The notes under the pieces: model-generated | Databases searched by the model: none | The model's input: the letters and a program-made list of their open reading frames with translations, nothing else | Told to the model about the DNA's origin: nothing | Program-made: the position numbers and the translations under genes | Assembly: GCA_903813345.2 (NCBI GenBank) | Contig: CAIIXF020000003.1 | Coordinates: forward strand, 29,467,248-29,531,247 | Direction: 5' to 3' | DNA length: 64,000 nt | Source of the DNA: Owenia fusiformis | Lineage: Eukaryota > Annelida > Polychaeta > Sabellida > Oweniidae | Part shown: piece after piece, positions 1-13,800 of the stretch | Position numbering within the stretch: position 1 is the stretch's first letter | Layout of the letters: each line of letters begins with the position of its first letter

Positions 1-3000
1 ATTAAGTTTTTTATTTTGAAAAGTGACAGGGTAATTTTTCAGAAAACTGCACATTTTCTGTCTATTCAAGTTTTTCTTGAAGGGATATATGGAAAATAAC
101 CTCTATAGGAGAAAAACCTCAAATAGCGCAGTCAGATGTCCCTTTGGTAGTTCGACTTTTTCAGGAAAGCAACAAACTTGGCACAGTTGTAGAAACATAT
201 GATCTGAATGAAAAATGATTTCGGGGCAAGTGATTCGGGTTGGTCTTCATGGCTTGTAAGCCTCTGACCCCCACCCCTATCAGGCGGGGAGGGGGTACAT
301 TATAATAAAATAAATAAAAATAGTTGTAAAGTATATATCTTTAAATGACTTCATTTGGTGATTGCTTTGAGCCTTGAAATTGAGAAAAACCTATTTTAGA
401 AGTGGTGTTTAGGAAGGAAAATACATTTTAACCCAATTATCTAGCGTGAATTCATATTTCAAAGGGTCAAATATGGGACATCAAGTACTGTATTTCAAGA
501 ATGTGATGTCTGATCATCCTGAAAAAATTCATACTAATAGAGATATAGGTGTTAATCACTCATATGATATATGGCTTGTGTAGCTCATGTAGTTTTTGAG
601 AAATAAATTATCGAAATATGGATATTTAAGCCCTTGCGGCCTAGGGTTGACCTTATTTTACCTTAATAATTTTCAAGATACGCAATGTTTGGGCCTCATA
701 TGAATTCTAAATGTTGCATTAAGTATTGTTTTGTCATATTATTCCTAATTGAATATAAAAAAATTATTGGAAATTAAAAAAAATCAAATTTTCATTTTCG
801 GTTCTAAAGGGCCAGGGGTTACCATATTTTACCCTAATAATTTCCCAGATATGTAATATATGCATCTCAAATTAGCTCAAGATGTTGCATATAGTTCTGT
901 TTTATCATACTTCTTCCAATAAGATGTAGGTAATGATCGGATATATCTAAAAAATCAAAATTTTCACTTAAGCTCTTGATGGCCCTGGGGTAACCTTATT
1001 TTACCTTAATAATTTTCTAAATATGAGACATAGTCACCTCAAATGAGCTTAAGATGGTATATTTAGTCCTGTTTTATCATATCATTCTCAAGGATTGAAA
1101 AAATGATTGGAAATTATAAGAAAATGACATTTTCATATTACACCCCCAATCCGCAACATCTTCTTGCATCAGAGTACTGCACTATTGTTGGACCCCTGGG
1201 TCGGTCCAATTCATTATTAAAAGTTTATCTAATTTTGTAAAGAATGACAAACTAGTCGATTCCTTAATACTCATACTTTATTTAATAATTTTGAAGTTTA
1301 GTCCAAACAGTTACAAATTACAATACATCTTCACAATCTAAATCCAAGCCGAAAAAGGGTCCAATTCTTTACCAGTGCAGGTTTTTAAACTCAAACTGAC
1401 CAGTAATCAAAATGACTAATGGCCTTACAACAACACAGAGCAGATCAGCAATTCAGCTGGCTGATGCAAACCCCAGACTCTGGAAGTTGACCCCAGTATC
1501 CCAAGGCACCTCACAAGCTATGACCCGGTCAACGGGAATGTTTTATCTATTACTGGCTGGATCACTGAAACTCTGCGTTGAGCGTTCTTTGTTCCCAGCT
1601 CTATTCTCTAATCTCATTAAACCACTGGGTGAGGAAAACTGTTAATCTGTCAACATGTTGAGTTTCAAGTTTTTAGAAGAAACCCATAAATCTCACAACG
1701 TGACATACTGAACTTTTAAACCCATATAGATGAAACAAGTTGTTCCTTGACCAATCAAAACTGTCAACCAAATGATAAGTTCCATGCAGCAAATATTTAA
1801 TCAAAATATAAGTTTACAGTGTGTTCCTGAAAATGTCCAACACTATATAGCAATGTACAATGCTATTCTAACACCATCTGTTTTGGACAGCGTAGTACAG
1901 TACTGTTTTTACAGCTCAGGACTGTTTTAGAAAACAGCTGTGTTCAGTACTGTTTTTACAGCACTGTTTATGAAACCATGCTGTTTGATGCAGTTTGAGA
2001 TTGGTAGTGTAGTTCATGATAGGTCAGGAATGACCTAACTTTACCTTAAAAATTTAAACAAAGATATATCATATTGTCTACTCAAATGAGCTCAAAATAG
2101 TGAATATAGTCTTGTTTTGTCATATTATTGCTACTGAGATATACAGTAATGATTAACAATTATAAAAAATGAACCTCAACAGCTAGCCATTTATTCCTTT
2201 TTAGTACCAATGGCAATACTATCTAGTTTTATAGAACATTTTCTAAGATATGAAAATGTTTGATAAGTCCAGTTCATACTCGCACGAGTAGTAGCATTGT
2301 TAAGATTCTGTATATTATCATTTGAGTATATAATCCAAATCTATAAAACCTAATCAAAGGAGTCACAATTTATGGATTCTGATCAGAGCAAATCAGATCT
2401 GCTTTCAAACATTTGCATCTGTTCTCTTGACACAGGTATCTACCCCATGACCTACATTTTATGTTGTGGCCTCAGTATCAGCAGTGAGAGTAGTCCAGCC
2501 ACATTCATGTGGTGATAGAAACTGTGGGTAAGAATGCATCAGAATGAATAAGGACTCTAGTCTTCTAATTTTAGGGTATCAAAAAAGATTTAAAGCTTAA
2601 GAACACTTGCTTAACCTCTGGGTACACCTTCTATTCCTGCAAATCAGTTGACTAAGAGTAGTAGCAGAATGCATCTAGCGATTGTATGAAAAATGGTAAG
2701 GGCTAAACTTCGTTCATGGCCAAGTCAGCACAAGTTACTGCCAGTTTAAACCACATCAAAATCAACTGTATTGACTATGATTCTTATTAGGTCATAACAG
2801 AAGCAGTCTTTGGCATGCTTCTTCATATGAGCGAATGGTGATGGCAGATACTTCACTATCGGGCTAAGATATTGCATTACCTCATTGTGAGGTCACTATC
2901 TTCTTGCCATCTTCCTCCAGGGTTTCAGTTTTGATGCCTGGAAGGAAAACAGCTCCCTCTTGTTCCAACTATCTTAGGAAATCTTGCCAATTCCACAGAA

Positions 3001-3257
3001 AAAATTAGTAGGATATACTTTCCTCACTGTTCCAGTTTTGTGCTGTTTGTATCTATGCTCATTAACATCAAAGTTGAATGACTAAGCTACATAGTAGATG
3101 CCAAAATAATAGACAGGGCATGTATAGTTAAACATGCTAACAGTGAAATATAAAGAAAATTTGGTGATTATGCAAATATGATATTACCCACGTAAAAGTC
3201 TGTAAATAGTTCATTGCCTTGATGACAGCTGGGATGTTTACAAGGACACTAGCTTAA

Positions 3258-3606
3258 AGGGGCAACAAGGTCTGTTAAAGATTCAATTTTTTTTACTTTT
3301 TCTGAGCTATCAGGGCAATATTTGGCTTTGACATACCTATTTTCTTAAAATGTATGGATTAAACTATCAATTTCAGCATTAAGAAGTGTAAATTCAGTTC
3401 AAAGCTTCTATAAAGGGAGTCCCACTTATAGGTTTTTAAGATCCAAAACATTTCAAGAGGAATCAGCTGAAATAATGTTCATCCAGGGGGTTTCTTTGGA
3501 AAAAAATAAACATATATGTTAGTCTTGATGAAATATCAAAACTTGAATATATTTTGACACTGGTCCATGATCGTTGAATGGCCCCTTTGCACTTATTGTT
3601 GCACCT
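3258..3606 (+). mobile_element. TTAA MITE family B, copy 1
   Basis: A 349-bp element starts AGGGGCAACAA and ends TTGTTGCACCT, so its termini are inverted repeats, and it is flanked by TTAA on both sides. A second copy lies at 20574-20933 in the same orientation. TTAA target duplication is characteristic of piggyBac-type transposition; the superfamily is an inference because no transposase is present. It lies in the centre of the large foldback element. Confidence 0.75.
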
Positions 3607-4064
3607 TTAAAACAGCACTAGAGAGACTTGTGGAACCGGAACAAGGATAGTCTTAGGAGGAAACTGAAACCCTTGAAATGGATGGAAAGAAGATAGTGAC
3701 CACATAAATTAAGGAGGCAATGCAATGTTTTAGCCCAACAGTGAGGTTCTCCCATCACCCTTGCTCTTATAAGAAGAAGCAGATTCAAGGACATTTCTCA
3801 ATATTTTCAGTTAGACTGCTTCAATCATGGCCTTCAAGAGAAAGAATTTAATTCTGATGTGGTTATCCTGGCATATACATGTATGTGATGTTAAAAACTG
3901 AAAAAGTCAATTTGGATAGCATATGGTAAGGGAGAAAACATATCAATATCTACCTGCCCATGACCAAAGTTTAATCCTCCCCATTTCTCATACAATCATT
4001 GGATGTGATGTTACATCTGTATTCTACTGCTATGGAAAAATGGAATAAATGGATTGAGATTTAA

Positions 4065-4644
4065 AGGGTGACGCATATCGTTTAGCAAATCGAACGCTCG
4101 TTTCTGGTGTTGCTCACCGTTTAGTATAAAAGGCCCGATCCCGGAATAATACTCAAGGGTTCACAGGTTCGAGGTCGTTGTGTCAACACCTCTAACTGTT
4201 ATATAGCATATTATAGTATATTATAGATCGTCACACATTTATAAAAGGGTGATTTTTATTTTGACAAATCAATTCCACATTTATGGGTGAAGTTTCAGGA
4301 TCTTCTATTTGTGTATAATAAGGAAAAATTGGCATCTAAATTTCCCCATAACGTAATAGCACACAGCTTGGCATATGAAATATCCTATTACAAATGAAAC
4401 AAAGCAAGACAAACCGGTTTCTAATACAAGGATTTATATTGGCTGTTGTACATGTATTCTTTGAACGCAATCACTCTTTGGATAACGTTTTCAAAATCAT
4501 TATAAACGGATTACTTTATCTTATAAGACAATTTCAATAAACTGGATTTTACAGAACTCCCCTTATTTCTTAAAAATGGACTGATCCAGTTGATTCGCCT
4601 GGAGCCGCCATATTGTTTTTATACGGGATGCTAATCGGAACCCT
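4065..4644 (+). mobile_element. TTAA MITE family A, copy 1
   Basis: A 580-bp element starts AGGGTGACGCATATCG, ends near CGGAACCCT and is flanked by TTAA. It matches copies at 27220-27778 (inverted) and 37776-38347 along its whole length. The right terminus here is degraded (GGAACCCT instead of CGTCACCCT). It is inserted within the large foldback element, so it is younger than that element. Confidence 0.8.
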
Positions 4645-6273
4645 TTAAATGTGTCACTGAATTTTCTAATTGTTGTAAATCATTATCTCAGTAGGAATAA
4701 AGTGAAAAACAGACTATTTTCCCCATTTTGAGATCATTTTATCTTGAAAATTATTGTGATAACATTTGGCATTCTTGTGCCCAATCATTGACTGTCATTA
4801 TTCACTGACAGAATCCTTGACAGAAGCAGCTCACCTTAACCCCCCCCCCCCCCATCAGGCTAAGGTGACTGGACTTACTACCCTTTGCATTCATTCGACT
4901 TTCCTTCTCAAAAGAGAGCTTCGTCTTCACTCTATCAGTTTTCAATGAATCTCTGAACTCACTGCGCTAATCAGAGTTTGTTGTCGAAATAAGGATGGCT
5001 TTCTATATGGTCATTTTCTCTGACGAAATCGCATCATTAATGTGCACGCATTTACCACTTGTTCCTTCAAGCTCGCTGATTGGTTGAGAATAGGTCAGCA
5101 TGGTTTATTGCAGCTTGGGTCATAAATGCTTTAAGACCCAAGCTGCCAATGGCCTCGGTCATGGGGACGGGGCTGCTAAACTCACTCCATCATTTGCTTC
5201 TATATTATGGTAATATATGATGAAATCACCCCTGACCTGTCAAAAGCTAAAAATGTCATTTTTCAAATTTCCATTATTTTTTACATATCCTAAGGAATAA
5301 TATGACAAAACAAGAGTATATGACACAATTCTAAGCTCATTTGAGATGCATACATCTCATAATTAAGAAAAGTTCAAGGTTAAATAAGCCCCCCCCCCCC
5401 CCCAGGCCATCATAAGCTAAAATGAAAATTTCAAATTTTAGGAAATGTCCAATCATTTTCTACATCTTATTGGAGGTATTATGATTAAACAGAACTATAT
5501 GCACCATCTTGAGCTAATTTTGGATTCATATATTACAAACCTTGAAAGTTATTAAGGTAAAATATGGTTACCCCTGGCCCTCCAGAGGCGATAATGAAAT
5601 TTTATTTTTTTTGAAAAGTTCCAATCATTTTTCAATCCAATTAGGAATAATATGACAAAACAAGACTCAATGCACCATTTTGAACTCATATGAGACCCAT
5701 ACATTGCAAATCTTAAAAATTATTAATGTAGAATAAGGTCACCCCTAGGCCGCAAGGGCTTAACATTCAAATTTCGATAATTTTTATCTCAAAAAATACA
5801 TGAGCTACCCAAGCCATATTCTTTATTTGTGATAAACACTTATACCCCTATTAGTATGAATTTTTCCAAGATGATCAGACATCACATTCTTGAAATACAG
5901 TACTTGATGTCCCATATTTGACCCTTTAAAAGATGAATTCACGCTAGATAATTGGGTCAAAATGCATTTTCCACACTAAACACCACATCTACAATCGGTT
6001 TGTCTCAATTTCAAGGCTCAGAGCAATCACCAAATGAAGTCATTTAAAAAATATACTTCACAACCATTTTTATTTATTTTTTAAAATGTACCCCCTCCCC
6101 GCCTGATAGGGGTTGGGGTCAGAGACTAAAAAATCCATGAAGACCACTCCGGATCACTTGCCCCGAAATCATTTTCCACTCAGATCAAGTGTTTCTACAA
6201 CTGTGCCAAGTTTGTTGCTTTCCTGAAAAAGTCGAACTATAAAGGGCTCATTTCTGGACATCTGACTGCGCTA

Positions 6274-7929
6274 AAAGGTAAATTGTAGAATTAGATCAGT
6301 CCTAATCACTGAGTATATGATCTGTATAAATCACACAAAATGTGATTTAAAGCTTACTTTCATTAATTGGACAAATTAAAGACAATGCAATAAGTATTGT
6401 GAAGGTACAATGCTTAGTAGTATAATAAAAAGTAAATAAAATACTTGCAAAGTATATGTTTGAATATTGTTCTTGAATAATATTTTAATTCTGAATGAAA
6501 ATATTTCTAAAATAGGAGAAGGATATTTTAAAGATGGTAAATGGAACTTTTTTTATATTTTTAAAATAGGAGAAGGATATTTTAGAGATGCAAAATGGAA
6601 CTTTATAAATTAAAGACTTCTGAAGCCAGAGGAGCACTATTCAGGGTGGGCCCAAAATGTTTTTAATTTTGTTAAAACATTGAAAACAGGTTTCATAAAG
6701 TATGGCCTCAATTCAGCATTTGAAAAAAACTTGACAAAAAGTTAACGATTTCTTGTGTTGAGATTAACAAGTCTTGTTTCATATTTGTAGTTAATTATTG
6801 CCTAGTGTTTTAAAATTGAAAAAAAATCTGTGGCCTTGTTTTTGGAAGTGCAAAATATGTAGGTCACTGAATTTTCTCCTTTTGTATAAATATTAGTAAC
6901 ACTCCACTTGTAATCTTAACATACTTGTACATGTATATTAAAGCACACATTGTGCAAAACTGACAGATGTGTTGTAGACCATGTTTGGAATGAGTTATGT
7001 GTACCTGAATATAACATGAGACTCCAATTAGGAAGCCATTAAAATGACTGCACGTGCAGATATACCTTAACTACAGTGAGTGTCAGAGCATAGAATATTA
7101 AATAGAAACAAAGTCAAACTAATGCACACTGCCCAACCTCAATCGCGCATGCGCAAGATTTTTGACTTTCGCATAGGCCACTTTTGAGTAAATCGAAAGC
7201 TTACAACATGTTAAGTAAGGAATTAGCACTTAAGTTCAATGGTGAATTACTGAAGGCTTTGGTGACCAGGGGTTCATTTTTTTATATTATCCACAAATCT
7301 CCACCTTCATTGGGGTTCCTCATATAAAACCATTTTTGTAATTTTCTTACATACAATTTACACCCCTTCCCTTCCAAAAGTGTGTCAACAGTAAACTCCC
7401 ACATGGAGTGGTTAAACCTCCTGAATTATTATTCATATAATATGTCAGTGTAAAGGAAAAAACGTCCGATACCTCCATTTTGTTTTGGTAAGATACAATT
7501 GAATTTGAAAAAGTTAGACAATTTGATTTTCTATGTTAAAATGGTGAATCTTTTACTCAATAGATATCCTGAAATCTGAAGGCAAGATCATGATTTTAAT
7601 ATTACATTTGTTTAATGAAATTCAAATCAAAAGTTAACATATATTGAGCTAAGTTTAAGGGCAAATCTTAACACATCTTTAAGGAACATATGCATCTTTT
7701 TAAAACGAGCTACTTTAGGGAGATAGACTTAAGAGTTCACACAAACTTCACATCTTGCTTCATAAAGCTTCTGACCTATCCTCACCTCAGGATAGAACAT
7801 AGTGATTGAGCGTGGGAGGTTGCCAATCTTTTGGAGAGAATTGTACAACTTTATTATGTTTTTATTTACCGGTCATATAAATTGAATTTAATGTTTCTGG
7901 TTTTCCAGAAATATTTTTTTGGGAAACCC
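6274..7929. other. Intergenic DNA, no gene seen
   Basis: I see no coding exon, RNA gene or long repeat here. The only structure is a tandem duplication of about 54 bp at 6507-6609 (unit containing AATAGGAGAAGGATATTTTA). Confidence 0.5.
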
Positions 7930-7968
7930 TGACCGGGGGTTCGTCCGAACCCACCGAACCCCCGGTCC
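7930..7968. repeat. GC-rich perfect hairpin
   Basis: GACCGGGGGTTCG pairs perfectly with CGAACCCCCGGTC across an 11-12 base loop. It stands out in AT-rich surroundings. It may be the terminus of a repeat or a transcribed hairpin; nothing adjacent decides this. Confidence 0.6.
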
Positions 7969-8329
7969 CTACGGCTAAGCATATAAATAATACCGATTTA
8001 GCTTTTCAAATAATTGATATGTCTAAATGCAAGTCACAAATTATGAAAAGATCTATACAGGGAATGGGCAATGTAAGTTGTTCAATAGCACATCCTGCCC
8101 TGATGATGCAAATAGAAAAACTATTTTTCAGAATAAATGGCCATTTTCAATAACTTCATATTTGATCAGAACTGGGTTCCAACTGATTTCCTACAAAATT
8201 ATGAATGAAATAGCCATTGCATGGAGTGCTTTATTTTGTCAAAATTTAAGTAGATTTCAATTGAAAAATAGATAGTGTCCAATTGCTATTTCTTTTTAAA
8301 ATGTCATGCTCCGGCAAATTGCTAAAATT

Positions 8330-8825
8330 ATTCAATCACATCCCATGTATTTCCATCTGTAACGACTTGAGGGCACGCTCGTCCGTGGAACTGTAACAAT
8401 CCAGATACTGGACATGAAAGGGAGTGTGCTAAATTTAATGCCCCGAACTATTGAACCCAGGACCTTCCGCTCCATGTACTGATCATCTGCCCCTGAGCCA
8501 TAAGTGCTAGCCACTACAGCTGAGACTGTAGTAGCGACTTGCTATCATGGGTCATTATACCATCTCCCCTGAAGGACGAAGTCCTGTTGTAACAAATACA
8601 CAAGACTGATTCCACCGCTGCCACCACTGAACAACCTGAGGGGACGCTCATTCTGGGAGTTGTTGTATAACAAGCCAGATACTGGACATGAGAGGGAGTG
8701 TGCTAAATTCAAGGGCCCGTGCGGGAATCTAGCCCAGTATCTTCCGCTCCATAGACCGACGCTCTACTCCTGAGCCATTAGAACTAGCCACTACAGCTGA
8801 GACTGTAGTAGCGACTTGCTATCGA
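8330..8825 (-). mobile_element. tRNA-derived SINE, tandem dimer
   Basis: On the - strand two head-to-tail units each start in a tRNA-like head. One reads TGGCTCAGGAGTAGAGCG (A box) then GGGCTAGATTCC (B box); the other reads TGGCTCAGGGG then GGGTTCAATA. Each is followed by a shared body with TTTAGCACACTCCCT and CCAGTATCTGG. Both carry the shared stretch CAGTCTCAGCTGTAGTGGCTAG ahead of the head. Internal Pol III boxes plus an unrelated body are typical of SINEs. No intact tRNA cloverleaf is present, so this is not a tRNA gene. Confidence 0.65.
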
Positions 8826-8902
8826 GGGTTAGTTCACATCTAACATAAACCTACATTTTACACAGTATATGTGACACATAGTACTGCAGGTATACACACA
8901 GT

Positions 8903-9413
8903 GGAGAGGTTAAGCTTTGCATATATAATCGAAACTGAACCTGTACGTATCACTCGACCATATACAAATTCATGTAGCCTTCTCATATAAATAGCCGTTC
9001 AAATCCAGTGTTTGTTTAGACTACACCATAGCGTGTAATGATTCTATAGTATGTCATTGATGCGGTTTTATAGCTGGTTTTCTAATACATACATTTTAAA
9101 CGAGCTCGTTTCGTAAGATTTTTGGCTCTAAATCATGCATGACATACATCATCGTGTTCAGCAAGAATTCAACTGTGCATCGAAATCAAAATTGACAGCA
9201 TAGTGTTCAATAGACACGAGTAAAATGGTTCCCGTTGACCCAACGTCAAATATTCAAATCTCCCGTTCTAAACCCGAAACTCTGAAGCTGAAAGAGTATC
9301 TGAAGTAGACTAAGCGCGCATAAAACTATGAGCGCTCGATACATTCCTTTGTTAATTTTTGTACTTTGCGTTCACGGTTACGTTGTGAAAAACATCGTTA
9401 GCTTAACCTCTCC
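8903..9413. mobile_element. MITE with GGAGAGGTTAAGC termini
   Basis: A 511-bp element bounded by GGAGAGGTTAAGC and its exact complement GCTTAACCTCTCC, with AGT on both outer sides. The equivalent 5' flank of creatinase copy 2 (33000-33045) lacks it, so it inserted into the copy 1 upstream region after duplication. The flanks also contain a ~30-bp duplication (CAGTATATGTGACA..ACTGCAGG at about 8862 and 9413) that is single in copy 2. Confidence 0.65.
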
Positions 9414-9461
9414 AGTATGTGTGACATTGTACTGCAAGTACTACAGGTGAAAATAGCAAAG
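9414..9461 (+). other. Candidate 5'UTR exon of creatinase copy 1
   Basis: The sequence ending GCAAAG and followed by the donor GTATGTAGG is conserved with copy 2 (exon end 33045). In both genes a candidate acceptor (CATTTTAG) lies 19 bases before the coding ATG, at 10798 and 33383. This suggests a noncoding first exon spliced to the ATG exon. The 5' boundary is unknown. Support is only the conservation and the splice consensus. Confidence 0.35.
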
Positions 9462-10817
9462 GTATGTAGGGCTTCACAATAAGATTAAGGAGTTTTGTTG
9501 GGTCAAAAACAATTTTGAGATCACTTCAGTCTTTAGGATACAAATAATCAACTGTGTAAAGGTGCAACATATATGCTGCATATAAGAGGCTGGGTGATCA
9601 ATAAGTAATGGACGTCTTCTATACAGATGCTTTTTTATGACCAATCTCTTTGAAATTTTTTCACAGTGATACATCAATACATCATTTGATTATCTATCAA
9701 TCTATTTTGAAGACAAAGCATTGATATATTTTGAAATATCTTTATTTTTGTGAAAGAGGTATAGGTACCCTGACACCGACATAATGTCACATATTCTGAA
9801 GCTATTTTAGCTCATTTAACATGCAATGCAGTTGAATGCAGTTTGAAAAAACAAAGCATAATGGTCATGAATTACACCATTTTGATATGCCATAATTAAT
9901 TTGAATATTTTGTCATCACTGTGTGGCATTCATGCCATATACATTCTACAGGGCCTTCTACAAAGGTTCCATTAATGCTATATATACACTTCCTCATTAT
10001 CCCCTTACTCAAGATTGAAAGACATGGTCGAATCCATTCTCTGACATGGTAGCAAACTGCAGTTGCACAGCTTGTTTTATTTCATTAATGTCATTAAACC
10101 TGCGTAATTCTATAGAAGTAGTATAGTATAGAAATACATTACATGTTACATGTAGCCAGATTTGGATTAAAGGGTGCATGGGCAAAGGGTTCCATGTTCA
10201 GGTCCAGAGATATTGTCCTGAACATTTTGAGATCTGTGGGATCTCTCACCAACCCTGGCCTTTTTCCACAATGCTTTCTCATATTGACCTGCAAACCTGA
10301 CCATACAGCACCGACATCGCAATACTTTATTACCTTTTATGGTGTTACCAGGCAGCTTGTGACACATCAGGAAGTTCAAATCTAACTGAAATATACCAAA
10401 TTGGCTAAAGAAAAAACTTCAGAATATATGATGTAAATGTCCAGAATATATGATGTAAATGTCTGTCCTGGGGTACCTGTACCTCCTTCACAGAAATAAA
10501 AAATATAGGAATATGTATTATATATTTTGTCTTCAAATCTTCAGAGTTGATAGATAATTGAATGATATATTACTGGTAAGAAAATCAAGTTCAATAAAAA
10601 GCATCCCTGTAAAGAAGCTTCCATCATTTATTGATCACCCTTTGTATAATTTTGTTTCAAACTCTAACACACACATAAATAAATTATTATTTTTTCGGCT
10701 CATTTTTACAGGCCATTTCAACGTTCTTTTTAAGGTTCAACAAACATTAGCAGGTCATGCAAAAAATCTGTCAGTATCTGATTGAATTGTCATTTTAGCC
10801 ACTAGACCAGTTGCAAT

Positions 10818-13800
10818 ATGTTTGGAACAATGAAGGCCATGCTGCGAGGCATCAGTATCAGGCAGGCATGTAGATCTCAAGGTCTGATCCGTTCTCTTAC
10901 TACATCTGGAGATATGCCACGAACAGTTGACTGGAAGAATGGAGATAAGGTAGGACCCATGGTCTGAGTACAACAATCTTTGTCCTTAGGATAGTCAAGA
11001 ATATTTCGGTGAAAATATTTCAAAAATATATAAAAGCAATCTTAAAAAGGATAAGAAATGATTATCCCACCGAACGAAGTTCGAGGGGGATATAAGAAAG
11101 CTGTCCGTCCGTTTTTGATAACTCAAATACCAATGAATGGATTTGGTTCAAATTTTATATGCTGATGCCTAGGGACAAAGTATATTTGTTCACGAAAGAA
11201 TTTTCAAGATGGTGGCTAAATTTCAAAATGGCCACCATTTTTCGTAAAAAAACATAATCTTTGATAACTTATTAAATATTAGTTGATGGATTTGGTTAAA
11301 ATTTTGTATGCTGATGCCTAGGGATAAAGGAGCTAAGCTGAAGAAGAGATTTTTTGAATGGCTGCTAAATACCAAAATGGCGGCCATTTTTTGTAAAAAC
11401 GTAATATTTGAAAACTCAAATACTAGTTGAAGAACTTTTATATGCTGATGCCTATAGGGATAAAGAAGCTACCCGGAAGAAGAGATTTTCAAAATGGCTG
11501 CTCAATATCAAAATAATGACCATTTTTCATAAAAAAAGTATAATCTTTGATAACTCAAACAGCAGTGAATGGATTTTTTTTTTAAAATAATACTTGTAAG
11601 TATACAAAATAGGATGCAAATTTGATATTGATGTGTAATGATAGTCCGTCCGGGTGTGGTAATTTTATGAAAACAAATTATGGTAAAAAATTGGATATTT
11701 ATGACCTTAAAGTCACGGACGTCAAGTAGGTTTCTGGCGAAAGCCGGAGCATAGATTATTTAGAGGACTGGAAACAAGAATGACCTACCTTTTTATTTTC
11801 CGAATCTCGCCTGAAATTAGCTCATCTTGGTGACTGTAACCTGTATATCTGTATTAATAGAGTCTTTTTGTATCGCATCTGCCTCAATTTTAAAGTTTTA
11901 TTGGTATTTTTAATATGATTTCACTGTTTTTGTGGACTGGTACGATTAAGCCAAGCAAATGGCAGCTGACCTGTTCAAAGTACTTTTAGTACTAATTATC
12001 GCAAATTACAATAATTTTGGAAACAATATTATACTAAATAGATTACTAAGCATCTAAGGTAAGTAAAACTAGATGAACAACTGAGTCAATAGTGATAAAT
12101 AGGCCAAAACGAATTGGCAGAATTGAAATAGACTGCCATCTTGTTTCCAGTCCTCTTAAATAATCTATGCTCCAGGTTTCACCAGAAACATACTTGACGT
12201 CCGTGCTTAAAATGCGTTTTCAGTTAAAAAGTTACTGTTGTCAAGGATATTATTCCTATTTTATATGGTCAATGTCTTTTAAATATACCAATAACCATTT
12301 CATTAGTTTTTGACAAAGTAAATAATTATAGGGTTCACACAATGATCAACTTTGTTTACAGCATTTTCATTTTAAGTGATGTTTTGAAAAAATACGAAGG
12401 TAAACTTATTTTTATATTTTATTTGTTGAAGAAAAAATAATTATATGTTTGTTTTCTTGTTTCGACTGAAAAATCTCCATTCATCGCCCTTGCTTTGCAA
12501 GCAGGAGAGTCTACACCAGTATGAAAAAGTCTTCAAAAAGTTGATCCTTGTGTGAGCCCTACAATTATTTACTTTGCCAAAAACTTATATAATGGTTATT
12601 CGGATATATAAAAATCATTTAATAGGTAAAATAGGAATAGTATCATTGACTTTTGATTTTGAATAAAAAAGTATTACGAGCATATTGTGCATTTCAGGAC
12701 AACCCTCTATATTTATAGTGATGCAACAGATAGTGAAGTTGATTCTTTTTAGTTTATAGCTTGCAGACAGTGATCTAAGAGACATCATCTTGTAGTAATG
12801 GGTGTGACGTCATATTAAAAGATACCAATTTGCATTACATCAACATCAAAGAAGTTTGATTTGTTCACAGATAAGTGACAGAGTGGTACCTGTAACAGTT
12901 GCACTAGATTGATATACAACAAGATATGTGTGAGCATTCATTGCAACATTTACTTAAGAGTTATAATTTTTCTAAATCTGATGGAAAATTAGATAATTTA
13001 AGTCTATCTCTCTTGGTTTATTCAATTTAAATATTACTTTTGCAATACAGATACCTTAGTTTTGAAACATTAGCAGCAATTTCATTTCAAAAAGATCAGT
13101 TTTCAACTTCGTATGTTTTGTTCATGAAATGTGTATTCAACATAGGTCAAGGTCATTTCAAGTTTAAAATATCAGTTTCTAGGGTAGTTGGCATTTGAAG
13201 ACATTTTGCCGATGGTGTGACCCTTCACAACCAATGATTATGTGACCTGAGGTAAAGATCAACTGAATGGGTGGAGGTAATTTCAAGGTCAATATCTAGC
13301 AATTTGATGTTTTAAGGTAATTGAGAATAATTCTGACCTTTGACAACCGATTATTAGGTGACCTGTTGTCAAGGTCAAGCTCTATAGGTCAAGATCATTT
13401 CAAGGTCATCAATATCTAAGTATTTGGCATTTTGGGCTGAGGTTACCCCCGAGGTTAACCTTTCTGAATCATGAATGTGTGACCTGAGGTCAAGGTTATT
13501 CCAAGGTCAAATATCAGTATCTAAGTATTTGGTGTATTAAGGCCCTGGGATCTGCTGTGGCCCCTAGCGACTCATGATAGGGTGACTTCCAAGGTCAATA
13601 TCTAGCAATTTGGAGTTTAAAGGCAATTGAGAACAACTGTGACCTTTGGTGACCAATGATAAGGTGACCTGATGTCAAGGTCATTTCAAGGTCAAAGGTC
13701 AATATCTAGGTAGTTGGCTACTGTTGGGCTACAGTCCTATGTAATGACCAATGATAAAGTGACCAGAGGTACATGTCAGTGTTTATGGATCAAGATCTTT

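Larger units (their letters stand above)
124..6273. mobile_element. Large foldback element with ~1-kb inverted arms
   Basis: The sequence at 124-1160 reappears inverted at about 5225-6273, beginning TAGCGCAGTCAGATG on the left and ending in its complement on the right; similarity stops abruptly at both outer edges. Each arm contains three or four diverged ~180-bp subrepeats, each with a 'TTACC..ATTTTACCTTAATAATTTTC' core, and another subrepeat lies near 2010-2180. A second inverted pair (about 2690-2965 against 3640-3990) makes the centre palindromic too. Two TTAA MITEs sit inside. No transposase-like reading frame is visible, so this is a non-autonomous foldback or a decayed long-TIR transposon. 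No clear target duplication is seen. Confidence 0.7.

Noticed and set aside
1412-1645. 77-codon frame at the left end
   Set aside because: It lies inside the foldback element, has no family resemblance or splice signals, and its length is expected by chance.
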